From the NCBI GenBank assembly GCA_037074765.1, contig JBAMDO010000141.1, positions 91,682 through 155,681 of the forward strand: a DNA stretch of 64,000 nt, read 5' to 3'. The notes below the pieces were generated by a model. The model worked only from the letters and a program-made list of their open reading frames with translations. It had not been told where the DNA came from and ran no database searches. Positions 40,701 to 52,499 of the stretch are shown in pieces. This DNA comes from Mansonella perstans (taxonomy: Eukaryota > Nematoda > Chromadorea > Rhabditida > Onchocercidae). Both the position numbers and the translations under genes were made by a program. Positions within the stretch are counted from its first letter, which is position 1, and each line of letters opens with the position of its first letter.

Positions 40701-42945
40701 AATTTTTTCTTATTGACAACATTTTATAAAAATTTTTAATTTGAAAAAAAATTAATCAAAAAATCAAGAATCGTTCATTCATTTATTAAATTTGTTTGGC
40801 AAATTATGAAAGTATCTAGTTCTTTTTTTTTTTTAATTAAAATTATCTTACCAGAGATAAGAGCAATAATACCAGGATCATATTCAACATGAAAACGATG
40901 TAATTTTCTACAGATACCCCACGAAGATTCATATGATTCTACATGATGTATATCCACATTCTGTATTATGCAAATTTTTTTGTTAATTAAATATTTAATT
41001 AAATCATTAGAATTTCAGATATATTTGTCATAATATTAACCGATGAAAATACTTAAACTGAAAAAAAAGAAAAAAGCTATGAACGCTAGAAAATTTTACT
41101 AATGAAATAAAATTGTCAAAGCATTACTTATGAATTAAATATTTAGGTTTATAGAATGGTAATTGAATTATCCAATTATCCAATTCAAATTTTTTCTGCT
41201 CTCTCATCAAATTTTTTTGTTTGTTAAGTCAGAGGAGCAATCCGTATCATATTATAAATTATGTATTTTTCAGCATTTCTAATTACTATCACTGTCAAAT
41301 TACAATATCGTTTAAATTTAATTGATCAATGTTTATGAAATTTTTATAACAATAAATAAAATTCTGACCATATTTCAATTAATTAAATTATACCTCAAGT
41401 TATTTTATAACTAAGCAAGAAACAACGTAATTTCATTTCAACAATAACTAAATGCTCGTTTGGTGATAAAATAAAAGAGAAAGATAAGGCAATCTAACTA
41501 AGAAAACAATCACAATATAAATGCCTTATTTACCATTTTTTAGAAATGAATTAAACTTATTGGAATGCACAAAATTACTACTATAATTTAATTAAAATAA
41601 TGGATGAAAAATCAAATTTAATCATGAATGAATCAAAAAACTATTGATCTGCAAAAATTATAGCATTCGAGAAATTGAATGAATTTGTATAATTTTTGTA
41701 TAATTTTGATTTGTATAATTTTGTTACAATTAATTAATTAAGAAATATGAACCACTGATTTTGCTAATTCACGAGTTATGGCAAGTGGTGTGAAACGAGC
41801 ATCACAATAAACCAGAAAAGCACATTCACGTAGCTGATATTCCTCCACATTTTCCACAAGTGTAGAACGAATCTAAAACTGTGAATTATTTTTCTATTAA
41901 AAAGTTTAAGTTTTCGAAAAAAAAAAATTCAAATTTTGATAAAATGTTTAAATCATGTGAAGTAATTATTATTAAAGAAAAAAACTTTAAGAATATGAAT
42001 TGTGTTTTAGATGCCAACCTAAATACCATGTCATTGTCCTAAATGATGCCAAAATTTCTCAGTTCGATGTTTCTTTTTTGCCGCTTTATTTTATTTTGAA
42101 AATAGTTCTTGCTTGAGGAAATTCAGGAATGATAATTGCTTAGAAATATTGTTGAATTTTTTCTTTTTTTTTTTACAGATTTCTTCCAAGAAAAAAATTT
42201 TTATTTTTAAAAAAGATATTTGCAATTGATTGAACTGCACGATATATGCATAAAATAACGATAATAATATTATCAGTAATAAAACATTTTTAATTGATTA
42301 TGAATGCATATGAAATTAAACTCTTAAATTAACTGAATTTATATAAATTTGAAATGGATTGCACATACTGAATACATATGAATCTGAATTATATTATATA
42401 TGATTATGTGGAACTTAAATTAAATTACCAGGATTAAATGCATCTGACTTGAATTGTATGATACATAACTGAATACATATGAAAACTAAGAATCAGTGCT
42501 CTATTTTGACTAAGTTAATAGTAGGGAAAATAAAATTTGCGAATATATTATAATAAATTAGGGACTGCAAGAAAAATGTACAGAGTAATAGCACAAGTGA
42601 ATTATTTACATTAGGTATTTTAATTAGACAAATGAGGAACGTTTGGTAAGTTTTGCTAAAATTTCTAAACTTATTGCAAAAATTTTCTCTGAGAAATAAA
42701 ATTTACTTAAAATTTTAATGCATAAAATAAAAGACATGAGCAAATTTGAATAATTTGAATAATAAAATAACTTTGCATCACTTATATCATTTAAATGTAA
42801 AATTTAAAATTCATGTTACATTATATAACTTACTAACCTTGCCGATAAATAAGCTGATCTTATCAAGTGGTATCTGAACGGATGCCCAGTCCCATACAAT
42901 AACAATAATTTTTTCTGGCAGCTCATGTGCTGCTTTATCCATCAT
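29581..42945 (-). CDS. NYN (PIN-like) domain and CCCH zinc-finger protein, 13 exons
   Basis: Exons in transcript order: 42945-42838, 41872-41756, 40960-40852, 40517-40363, 40011-39839, 33451-33290, 32877-32427, 31395-31278, 31073-30982, 30724-30634, 30465-30267, 30039-29906, 29630-29581; 1959 bases, 652 residues, all phases closing. Residues about 10-175 follow the MARF1-type NYN nuclease fold: IIVIVWDWASVQIP, then AFLVYCDARF, then HHVESYESSWGICRKLHRF, then GIIALISGASIAYGPIL. Aspartates remain in strands 1 and 2. The acid normally after the third strand and the D of SGD are absent (ESSW, SGA), so nuclease activity is doubtful. The middle exon is Ala/Gln-rich with an eight-residue Ala run. The C-terminus has CCCH-type spacing, CRFWH then CRYYPNCSNTADECGFAH, like the CX5CX4-6CX3H fingers of Nab2/ZC3H14. 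Probably an RNA-binding regulator. The 6.4-kb intron 5 is the weakest link: the halves are joined by phase and strand, not by a visible transcript. Confidence 0.75.
30527..30636. repeat. Tandem duplication beside an exon-10 splice donor
   Basis: A unit containing gaattgaatgatga ... gtttattgttattgttcga ... ggtttaatacc occurs twice, about 61 bases apart with a 6-base indel. On the minus strand it duplicates the GGTATTAAAC donor of exon 10 of the NYN-CCCH gene. Using the distal donor would add in-frame residues KPSNNNNKP-type repeats. Confidence 0.85.
31540..31790 (+). mobile_element. Dispersed element remnant inside an intron
   Basis: Less AT-rich island in intron 7 of the NYN-CCCH gene. It matches the minus strand at 54060-54290: shared atacagatctcgac/aac region, caaaccaggcagatggagct, then ggatactctaaccaaaacct. 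Translated similarity persists (ADGARL...), suggesting a degraded coding element. The element class is not recognised. Confidence 0.65.
34857..35036. repeat. (TAC/CTA)n trinucleotide microsatellite
   Basis: About 180 bases of tactactac repeats with occasional tgc and att interruptions, within the large intron. Confidence 0.97.
37725..37770. repeat. (TG)n dinucleotide microsatellite
   Basis: Uninterrupted tg repeat followed by atgtgggtgtatgtg. Within the large intron. Confidence 0.98.
38050..38580. repeat. AAATAA-rich low-complexity tract
   Basis: Near-continuous mixture of aataaat, aataagtaaat and atatat units for about 500 bases. Within the large intron. Confidence 0.9.
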
Positions 42946-42953
42946 TTTTAATC
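42946..42953 (-). promoter_or_regulatory. Possible trans-splice leader acceptor before the NYN-CCCH start
   Basis: On the minus strand, gaattttag is followed by eight bases (gattaaaa) and then ATGATG. An acceptor-like site so close to the start, with no visible upstream exon, is typical of spliced-leader addition in nematodes. It could instead be an ordinary 5' UTR intron. Confidence 0.5.
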
Positions 42954-43215
42954 CTAAAATTCATAATTCCATTACAATTTTTTGCTTCCGGATTTTAATT
43001 TTTAACTTTAATTTGAATCCAAAAAATTTAGATTTGAAAATTAAGTTCTTATAGAAGTTAGAAATTTCTATATTCAATTCCAACAATTTCTATGATACAA
43101 TTTATGCTATAAGTTGATTAAAATTAAAAATTCATTCTCGCTTTGACAGCAATATTAGAAATTACAATTGTTATTAAATTACTTCTACCTTCTATTAGCT
43201 AGCGACAAGCTCACT

Positions 43216-43289
43216 TTAGCATGAACTTTCCCGATAGCTACCGCAACCAAAATAGTCACACAACCGCTTCTTGTAAATGCAGAAAGATA
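43216..43289 (-). CDS. Candidate terminal exon of the ePHD gene
   Basis: A cattcccag|ta acceptor in the right phase is followed by 24 open codons with three to four cysteines (SFCIYKKRLCDYFGCGSY) and a stop. Cysteines are expected at the end of an ePHD. Rejecting it would leave the gene with no visible end. Confidence 0.3.
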
Positions 43290-44571
43290 CTGGGAATGAT
43301 CAATTTGTTGTAGAGGATGATATCTACGTTGAATACTTCGGCAATATGCAAATTTCTATGAAATTCTGTTCATTTGCATAAATCGATAAAAATCTCGGTC
43401 TCATCTCAAAGAAACTTTCTTCTTAATTCTTTTGCAGGATTCAGAGTAAAAATGTATTCACTCTTAACCACTTCCTTTTTCTTTGAATTTGAAATTAAAA
43501 GAAAAGGGTAAACGTTATATATCGAAAGACTGGAAAAAAAGAGAGAACTTCAATTTAAACTATCATTGGTCATCATTGGTTAACTCAATTATAACAAATA
43601 CGTTGTCAATAAAAAAGTTAAATGTTGGAAATGTAAAATTAAATTTATTGTGTCATAAATGATTTCCGAGACAGAGTGTATCTACTACAAAATTACAAAA
43701 AAAGACATTATCACTTTGAAAAAATGTAACAATAAATAACTTTGTTTTTTTGAAAAGTTTTCAAGTTTTTTCTTTTGAAAAGTAATTAGTATCGATAAAT
43801 TCTAGTACTGGGTGCTTTTGAAGCTTCCTGCAATTAGCAGTATTTTTTGTAGCATGCTTGACTCACTGATAAAATTGATAAAATATTCCCTAAAGTTGTA
43901 GAGAAAAGAAAGCATCATTAAAAATCAGATTTTTATTTCTTAGATATTATATGTTAGATATGAAACAAAATATGACGTATTGCTTTAAGAAATCATTACA
44001 TTTTGCAGAGAAACTTTGCACCTTCTTAAACTCTATGCTCATTACAATTTTTGAAACTACAGTACCGCAGAAATCAAAACAACTAAAATAGACCAAAGGA
44101 GTTGTAGAAAACGAATAAATGAGGATCAGAATCCGGAGATTTAAAAAATTCCGGAGATCGTGAAAAGTATATCCTATAAATTTTAAAATAATCAAATATC
44201 ACAAGATTTTTCCGAACCAAATCAGTTTGAGATTGCATGAATCATGTTTTGATATCTGAAATGGATATGTAATATCCACAATAGAAGCAAAAAATCAATG
44301 AAAATTAAATCTAAAATTAGACTGAATAGACTGAAGTGAATAAATGGCAAAAACATAAATTATATTTTCGTTTTTCATTCAAGCATATTTTTTAAAGTTA
44401 AAATTTGAATTATTCTAGGATGTAAAAGAAATATTTCGATAAATTTGATAAATTTGCAGACAGTAAGAGCTCTATAGTTAAAGCAATTGGACAGTCATGA
44501 AGAATGAAGTAATGTCCAGTAAGTCAAATAAAATATATGTATATTCCAGACAAGAATTAAGTGAAAGGAAC

Positions 44572-46628
44572 CTTTTTGTAAAGCGCATGGAAAGTGATAA
44601 TACTTGCCGCGATTTTCAATTGCCGCACCTTCCTTGGAGCATACCGCACAGTTCTGTAGAAATTTTATAGTTTTATTATCCTCATAAAATGAGGGAAACA
44701 GAAATACCAACATGAATAAAGTAAAAGGTAATATAATTTGCTCTTAGCTTTATTTTATTGCGATGAATCTAAAAGCTTAAATAGAGGTAAAAAAATAAAT
44801 TCTGAGAAAAATTTACATCTACCATAATAATATAACACAATTACTCGATCATATACTTAATCCTACTTGATCAACGTCGTTTCTCTGACGCAAATTTAGA
44901 ATTTTTTTTCAAATAATGGATAAATTTAAAACCTGCGCCCAGAAAGTACCAATCTTCGTTTCCAATCCGTCAAGTTGATTGCCAACCAGGTAAATACCAG
45001 GTGCAGTTAGAGCACATGGACCATGCAGCCAAATGTCGCAATATAATTCATCCTGAAAATATTGAGATCAAAATTGCAAATATGATGATTTCTGATTTTT
45101 ATCTTTATTCATACATTATTACAACTCTTCTATTCAATGTCTACTTCCGACTTCCATTAAGCTTAAGTTTGGCTTAGTACCTCAATACAAATATGCTTCA
45201 TAAAATAATAGTCAACAAAATACAACGATAAAACAAAATAAGGAAGGAATAAAAAATTAGAAAGAATTTTTGCAGAAAAGATGCAGAAAGAACGAAACAT
45301 CAGAACATCCTTCATTAATCTATTCCCATAAAATGAAACCAATAGAATTCCATATATTTTTTTTTAAGAATTTGAATTTAACACCAAAAATTAACTTTTT
45401 CATTTATCTTTTGTGGTTTCTTAGCCAAATGTGTAGGCCAATGATTTCCATTTAATCGTATAAAATATGGACCAAATAGATCACCCAAGAGAGAACGTAG
45501 AGTACGTTGTTGACATAAGGCACACCTCCATCGAGTTATAATTTTCACTTCATTACACTCAACCTGGTGTAAAGTACAGGATAAAAATACAGCAAAAAAA
45601 AAAGAAAGAAAAAGTGAAATCTAAAAATGAAACTCGAAAAGTGAACTCTAACTAACAAATGGATAAAAATAAATAGCTAAAGCGGGATTGTAAAGTCTCA
45701 TTTAAATCATTCTAAATAGCCATGGCCATAAAATATCAATCCATAAATGGCAAGTAACACTTGTGAAATTCTGATTTTCGTGATGCAATTGATAACATAC
45801 TTGATTCAAACGATTTAACAATGCTTCTTGACTCCTTTTTAATAATACATCGTGCTTTTCACCGTTTTTCACTATCATTTGTTCTTCTATGAAAAAATAT
45901 ATATTTAAAAAAATTTTTTTCCAAATCTTGTACATGTTCGAATTTTATAAAATTTCGCAAAATAGTAATTTTCACAAAAATCACAAAAAGTTTTCAGAAT
46001 AATCATCAATAAAATAAATATGCCACCAACGAAAGAAAAGGAAAATATTCATCACACTAAGTGTTTAATATTCATTTTTCAAACGTAATAAGCAGATTTT
46101 ACGGATCATTATCTAATATTTAATTCTACGCAACTTTTCAATTAGTTTTTGATAAGCTAAGATCAAAATTGCTTTCCTAGTCGCAGTAAATGCTAATAAA
46201 CTAAACTAAAGTTTAGTGACAACAAATTGGGTTCAAAAACAAATAATCCAGGACAAATGATTTTAATTATGGTTGTCTTAATGATGTGATCATAGTTTGA
46301 TAATATTTATAAATCATGTATTAGAGCTATTTTAAATGACAATTAATAGCCTAATCTAGAGAATTGAATAACTTGAATGATTTAACATATGATATCGTAT
46401 CAGTGTTTAAAAAGTGGAAAACAAATCACAAAAATGCTTACTTTTATTCAGCCTTAAACAAGGCATATTATCATCATCTGATCGGTGTGTTTTCATTTTA
46501 AACTTTGCATTTAGTCGTTTCTTGACAAGTTCATCTTCGCTGGTTATTTCCTTTACAGTGTGAATTTTCTTCCGTTTCATTTTTCTTTTCTTCTTAACCT
46601 TACCTTCATCTCTTGCTCCAGCTGGCAT
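44572..46628 (-). CDS. Extended-PHD zinc-finger protein (RAI1/TCF20-like ePHD), 3' end uncertain
   Basis: Exons: 46628-46442, 45886-45801, 45563-45396, 45052-44933, 44653-44572, phase-consistent, ending in phase 1 so at least one more exon is needed. The start MPAGARDEGKVKKKRKMKRK is a basic nuclear-localisation-like segment. The domain follows the ePHD plan: CALCQQ ... LLGDLFGPYF; then LYCDIWLHGPCALTAPGIYL; then CAVCSKEGAAIENRGKYYHF and PCA. The LGDLFGPY signature and the W.H..C......G+YLV segment are characteristic of the RAI1/TCF20 family ePHD, which binds nucleosomes and acts in transcription. The protein is much shorter than those vertebrate proteins. A candidate last exon, 43289-43216, fits the phase and adds KVSFCIYKKRLCDYFGC-type residues before TAA, but is unproven. 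With it, only about 260 bases would separate this gene from the next one on the strand. Confidence 0.8.
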
Positions 46629-46637
46629 CTTTGATGC
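46629..46637 (-). promoter_or_regulatory. Possible trans-splice acceptor before the ePHD gene start
   Basis: On the minus strand, tgtattatag is followed by nine bases and then ATG. No 5' exon is apparent upstream, so spliced-leader addition is likely but not shown. Confidence 0.45.
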
Positions 46638-47586
46638 CTATAATACAAAAAAGGAAAAAATAGGGAGGAAAGTACGTAACATTTCCTTAAAGCTACATCA
46701 TTCCTGATACAAATTAACATTTTTTATACTGGTGTAAAAAGTAGTATGCTGTAGAATTTAACTACAGGTAATTCAACCACAGGTTCGGGAATTGACTGGT
46801 CAGGTTCACAACCCAAACAATCGTGCGATAAGTCCCGATTTGACAGATGAAGCACACATAAAATTGAAAACTAGAGTCGTTTTGGATGAAATGAATAAAG
46901 TTTGGATGAAATAATATTATCCCTACTGAAACTGCTCAAATTACAATTAGAATTAATTACAATTAGCAATTAATATTTAAAGAAGGATCAATAAAACATC
47001 CCTCTATTCCCGATTACTTTTTCCAAAATTCGATTCAAAAACTGCTGACACTTACAAAAACACTGAATATTCTTTTTTTGCCAATGATGCAAAATACGAA
47101 CTAGATAAACTATGCTAAATAAAGAGACAAAAATATGTAATTTTATTTCAAAATTAATGCTTTAATGCTATGACTGCATATATCCATAAAGTACAGCTTC
47201 TAGATAAAATAAATTAACCTAAAAAGTATCGATGAAGAAAATATATAAATAACCGCCTTAACAAAGAACATTATCAAGTATAAAATTTTACAAGGTCTTG
47301 ATTCATTTAAGACCTACTATTATTAAGCAAAAACAAGTTAATCAATACTATATTTAAATCGTTAGATCAAACTATGATGCACGAGTTTGTAGATAAAGAA
47401 TGAGATACACTGTTGACTGGTACTGAAATGACACAGATAGTACATGGAAATAACGATGAAAATTGGCAACAATGACTTAATTAACTTAAAAACAATATTT
47501 TTTTTTTGCAACAAACTCGATATGAAATCAATTAAACCGCTATGATTCAAAAAATTCAAACAACTGTTTTTATTTGTAGAAGCAGT

Positions 47587-48421
47587 CTAATTCATCAATC
47601 TTTCAATACTGAAATCAGATGAGCTTTCATCACCTGTAGCCATTTTTTGTACAATCTAAAAGATACAGTTAATTAAGTTATATATAATAAATCTACCATG
47701 GAATTGAAATGCAAACAAATTTTCATATTTCAGAAGATTTTACAACGTATTCAACTGTTCAATAGGGGGGTATATGGACAGGTAAACCGAATGATATGAA
47801 CGATTTTTTAATTATATTACAAATAAATAATACTTCCAAAAACGCTACATCCTTTACAGAAAATAAACCTGATATTACAAATAAATAATACTTCCAAAAA
47901 CGTTACATCCTTTATAGAAAATAAACCTGACTTCAACTGCAAAATTCTTTTGAAAAATCAAAAATACAAAGAAAACTAAATATTCTAAAGTAACAAAACA
48001 TATTCGGAAATGAATCTCAAATGAAAGCATTTCCTTTTAGGCAATTCCTAAACGAATAATCTAAATAACTGAACACAACCTCTCGTAGCTTAATACAAAT
48101 ATCTGCTATATTAGCTATATTTTCAGAATTTAATTTTTCAAGTATCGAATGATAATTTCGTTTGAAAGTGACAATAATCCTTTACAAAAGTCCTGCATGA
48201 TGTTGCGTCCATTTAACTCATCTTGAAGTGCTGACATCTGTAAAAAATGAAGTCAAAGTAGAATGTTGATCACATCAGACTAAAACTATCTTTCATTAAA
48301 ATCATCCGTAACTAAAACGTAGAATTCTAGAAATTTGTAAAATAAATTTACACTGTGCAGAAATTTCTGCATAATTTGTTCTAACACATTTTTGAACAAT
48401 AAAACATCTGAAGAAGAACAC
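47587..48421 (-). CDS. Helical protein, 5' incomplete, with one apparent frameshift
   Basis: Three exons are visible: 48421-48352, 48237-48080 and 47655-47587 (stop). The reading is highly helical: VLLFKNVLEQIMQKFLHS, then SALQDELNGRNIMQDFCK, then RNYHSILEKLNSENIANIAD, then the tail KMATGDESSSDFSIERLMN. The middle exon is open in one frame for its first half and in another for its second. A single base missing from the A run at 48181-48183 (minus strand TGTAAAGG) explains it, because both flanking splice phases then agree. This is either an assembly homopolymer error or a real lesion making a pseudogene. The exon at 48421 needs two bases from an upstream exon I could not find. Family not recognised; size and helix content suit a small complex subunit. 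Confidence 0.6.
47816..47931. repeat. Tandem duplication, 58-bp unit, two copies
   Basis: Two adjacent copies beginning attacaaataaataatact, differing at three positions (acgctacat/acgttacat, ttacaga/ttataga and the last base). In the intron before the last exon of the helical gene. Confidence 0.95.
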
Positions 48422-49048
48422 CTAAAAAAATTCAATGTATAAGTGTGCTATGTATAAAAAACTCAATACCCAATATAAATATGGTGGAATTGGAGGGTTT
48501 ATCAGATAAAATGGAAAATTTTTACCGCAAGAAAAAGGAAAGGTTTCTTATTTGTCAAGTGGAATAAAAAATTTTTTGCCCACTAGTTTTAAGTTTTAAT
48601 ATATTTCCCAGCAAGTCGAAGAGTTTGAATGACGTTACCGGCAAACTGACGTTTTCGTCATTCACATTTCGTTGTTAAGCAATTTTCCATAATTTCGCGC
48701 TAATCCGATCTTGTTAGATAAAACCTTTGCTTTTTGAAAATCCCTGAAAAATATCTTCAGTAAATCACATTTTGCAAACTGCAATGAATTTATTAAAATC
48801 AAATTTCTCCCATACTTATTTCAAATCACTGTTTCAGATGTGACCTCTTGATAAAAATTAAAGATACTAGAGTGCTACGGATGTGAATTAAATTATTTCT
48901 AAGGAGCTCGAGAATGCTTTTGAAGATTGATAAATATCTTCTTGAACTTATTCCTCTGAATTTTTCATTCAGGATTCCGCATATTTATTAGATCCTAGAA
49001 AAGGAACAGACTTCTTAATCTTTCATTGCCAGATCTATATGAATGACT

Positions 49049-49220
49049 CCAGCATAAAGATACTAAATCGGTGATTTCTACGCCTTTTTTTGTTCATCGC
49101 TGGGAATAAATTTTGCACAATCGGAATATTTGTTATCGGAGGAGCATTATAGAAAAGATGCAGTTGATTTTCAAAGTAACAGTCTTTAGAATTGACAGAA
49201 AATTTGTCTAACTCCTCCAT
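49049..49220 (-). CDS. Possible 5' exon with start codon (MEELDKF...)
   Basis: On the minus strand tttaattag|ATG opens a frame with residues MEELDKFSVNSKDCYFENQL and later a basic KKRRRNHRF patch. It lies upstream of the helical gene on the same strand and could be its first exon. However, the only nearby donor (a|GTATCT) leaves phase 1 where phase 2 is needed, so the link is unproven. Confidence 0.3.
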
Positions 49221-50599
49221 CTAATTAAATGGAAAATGTAATACGTTCAACTATGAGCTAGATATGAATCAGTACCAAAATCACTTAGTGACAATGAATG
49301 GATGATAACGGCGGTACTGATATTTTAAAGATATATGATTGGAAGGATGAACAGCTATTAAACGATGCAACATCTTCCAACTGATATATCGATACATTAG
49401 TTCTTATTGCCTCAGTGATTCAATAAACATCATCCGTTGAGAACAATCCAATCTAAAAAAGTAACAATTAGTAGTATAAGAGAGAACAGAGGAAAAGAAG
49501 TTGCAGTAAGAAATACAATTTAAAAATCTCAACCTATTCAATAAACAAAAATTTCTTTAATTATTTTTGGCATCCATATCTGATGTCAACTTTCAATCGA
49601 ATTAATTCAATAATCCCACCTTAATGTAAATCTCCCATATTTTTTTTACAAACTAAAAATTGATAAATTAGTTTTATAAATTAAGCAAACAAATATGCGC
49701 CAAACAAATTTTTAAAATTTTTTATAAAAAAATCAATTATTATACAATTCTGTTATACTTTTAAAAATTATCAAATCAATATCTTACTTCCATCATATCT
49801 ATGCTTCATATCTGATCAAAGAATACGCCTATAATTTTAAATTTTATCTTATTAAAGTGAAGTTGATCTTAAGTGGGACCATATTATTTCATTTGTTTCG
49901 TTTCATGCAACATGTTCTGTAACGAAATTAATTGTCTTGTTACAGGTTGCACGTAACGTAAAAGGATAACTACAGTGGTTTCAGCAATTGAAGTTGCGAC
50001 AATATTGTTGCTACCTGAAGTATGGCAGTTGATAGGTTAGGATTCTGAAAGTGTGTGTTCATATTGACTGTAATTATACAAATGTAAATTGAAATGTCCG
50101 CCACTGAGATTGTAATATTTTGGTATATATCGATCATTGATTAGCATATTGGAATTTGGCTATGCAGATGTTTTTTTTTTTTTTTCCTTTAATCCATAAA
50201 TCTTTGTCATGGCTTAATTTGCTTAGCGAACGAAAATTTGTATCCAGGTTTGCTGAGAAGCCAATGTGTGATAGGCAAGTCCGGTTGTATAAGGTATGAT
50301 GGAAAGCCTATTTGTTGGAATCTTGTTGCGTTGTTTTTTTCTGCCTTAAAGCAGATTTTGCATGTAAGAGTCATTTGCAAAGAAAGATTTAATAAAAGAG
50401 TTTCTAATTGATTACTACTAATCTTTCTCAACTATTACTAACCGATAGTGAAAAGAATTTTGGAGTAGTTTCGATGCTACAATGTATTCTTAGATAATAT
50501 CAGAAATTCAGAAATTATCTATTTTCTTGCCTAAAGGGAAATGTGTGCAGGCAATAAGAATCATTCCATGGAAAGTATTTGTTGAAAAATTTCTAAATC

Positions 50600-51400
50600 A
50601 CAATGCAATTTTTCAATATTAATTGTTTCAAATTAAAATGTTAATGAACAAAACGATTTGATAAATTCTTTGTTCAAAATTATACATTTTCGGCATATTA
50701 TAAGAAATCTCTCGCTTATAACCAAGCCAATTTATATCAGCATATTGTAACCTTTGATCTTTAATACCTATTTGCGATTGTCAAGAAAAGTTCAAATAGG
50801 CATCCTCTGCTTAATGTTTAAAAATTATGCTAAGATGTTGTAAACTAAACCTGCTTGTCTCCGTTATATTACGTTAGCATCTATTCAAAAGTTTTATCCT
50901 TTGTCATCAATGTTTTTACATTATCCTTCGATAGCTTCTTTTTGCTCTTCACTTTAAATTCTTATTTCACTATTTGTTAAAGCATTCTCAATTTAATCTC
51001 CACGCTATTTCGCTCATTTTTGATCATCGCTGTTTTGTATTAGATTGTATCGCTGTATTAGTACTTGCGCAGTAAGATTTAATCATGCAAGTTTAAGGAT
51101 GGGATAAGTACCACCGAAAAGTCCTCCTATCAAAAGTAAGCTACAAAAGATTTGTACCCTTACACAAAGTTCAACTAAAAAATTTCGTCCGCAGAAGACA
51201 TTTCACAACAAAATTTTTTGGCGTCACGAGCTGGAATGTTAGTCTTTAAACTCAAAAGCGCACAATTTACAAAACAAAAGTTGGAAGATTTCCTCAACGA
51301 AGTTAAGGCAATGAATCTAACGCCTCCTAATCCAGAGACTTGTTGATGGAGAAAAGCGGCAGCAATTCGAAACCAGGAGAAGCATTATAGGAGAAAAAAT
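50600..51400 (+). mobile_element. Degraded dispersed element, copy 1
   Basis: It shares ordered blocks with 52500-53160: ttcggcatattataag / tatcggcacattataagg, atttgcgattgtca / catgcgattgtcatcg, tatcgctgtattag, and a following tttcgtccgcagaagacatt / tttgtccgcgaaagaaactc region. This copy is longer. No intact reading frame; class not recognised. Confidence 0.6.
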
Positions 51401-52067
51401 AAGACGCCTCAAACTCTACATTGGTGCACTCCGATCAACCTACAGGAAAATGGTTGAAGTATAATCAGTATATTCAGAAACAGATGAATACGCAGAAACA
51501 GACGAAGAAAATAAATATGCGAAGATAGTTGAAGATGGTAGAGGCCTTTTAAATTTAATAAATGACGGTAAAGAAACTATTACAATTCAAGTTATATATA
51601 TAGGAATGAGTTTGAGCTAAGTTACAGCGCACTTACAGCTTTCCAGTTATAGCGCCCAAATCAAAGCAACACAAGTACCGAACCAATTCAACAAAAGGAG
51701 TATCCGAAACATATCACTAGATAATAAATTTACCACAATTACTACTACTAACATTTGTCGGAAAAATCGAAATAATTGTATTGTAAAATCTTTTGCACAA
51801 GTCAGATCATACCACGCTATGATTACTTCTAATTAAGAAATGTCATGCAGTTGTTATTTTATTTTAAAGTATTAAAGTATTTACTACAAATTTTTACATT
51901 TGAATGATTAATAGTGCCTACTTCCGGAAATAAGGTTGACTAATAGTCTTCTAATCTTAAGGAAGATCATATAAGGATCATTGATTAATTGTAATTCTCT
52001 TCAATCTGATCGACTAATCTATATTCACATCTATATAAAGGCTCTCCAAATGCAGTGAAGGCATTAT

Positions 52068-52166
52068 GTCAGTTTCACAACAATACTAGCTCCTACTATC
52101 AATACCAGCCTTCGCCTTGATTCAACGTCAAATAACTTTATTTGTAATATCATCACGTCCTTTCAT
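52068..52166 (+). repeat. Dispersed repeat, copy of 23417-23515
   Basis: Direct copy of the 23.4-kb repeat with scattered changes, situated just upstream of the second degraded element copy. Confidence 0.8.
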
Positions 52167-52499
52167 GTGAAATTGTTATACAATAAATTACAAGCTACTA
52201 AAAGAAATGACAAAGAATGGAATTGAAGGGGTCAAAACTATGCAAATTCTCTAACAATTAAAAATTGTAGGAGAAATCTTAGAACATTCTATTATAGAAA
52301 CGGCAATCGAGAGCAGACTGCAAATTTGGGTATTGCATAAAGTGTTTCATAAAGAAGTGAAAGTAAGCCTTGGCCAGTTACAAAACTCAAAAAATCCCTT
52401 GGCAACTTAGTCGATGCAAATGAGCAAGTGCCAAGAAGTCAGGTCTCGACGACATAAATTGGAAGAAATTCAATCGTATCTTGTCGGAAAAATTCCGAG

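Noticed and set aside
43947..44195. Minus-strand 82-codon open frame between the ePHD and NYN-CCCH genes
   Set aside because: Could have been the missing ePHD exon, but lacks the expected Cys/His and a phase-1 acceptor.
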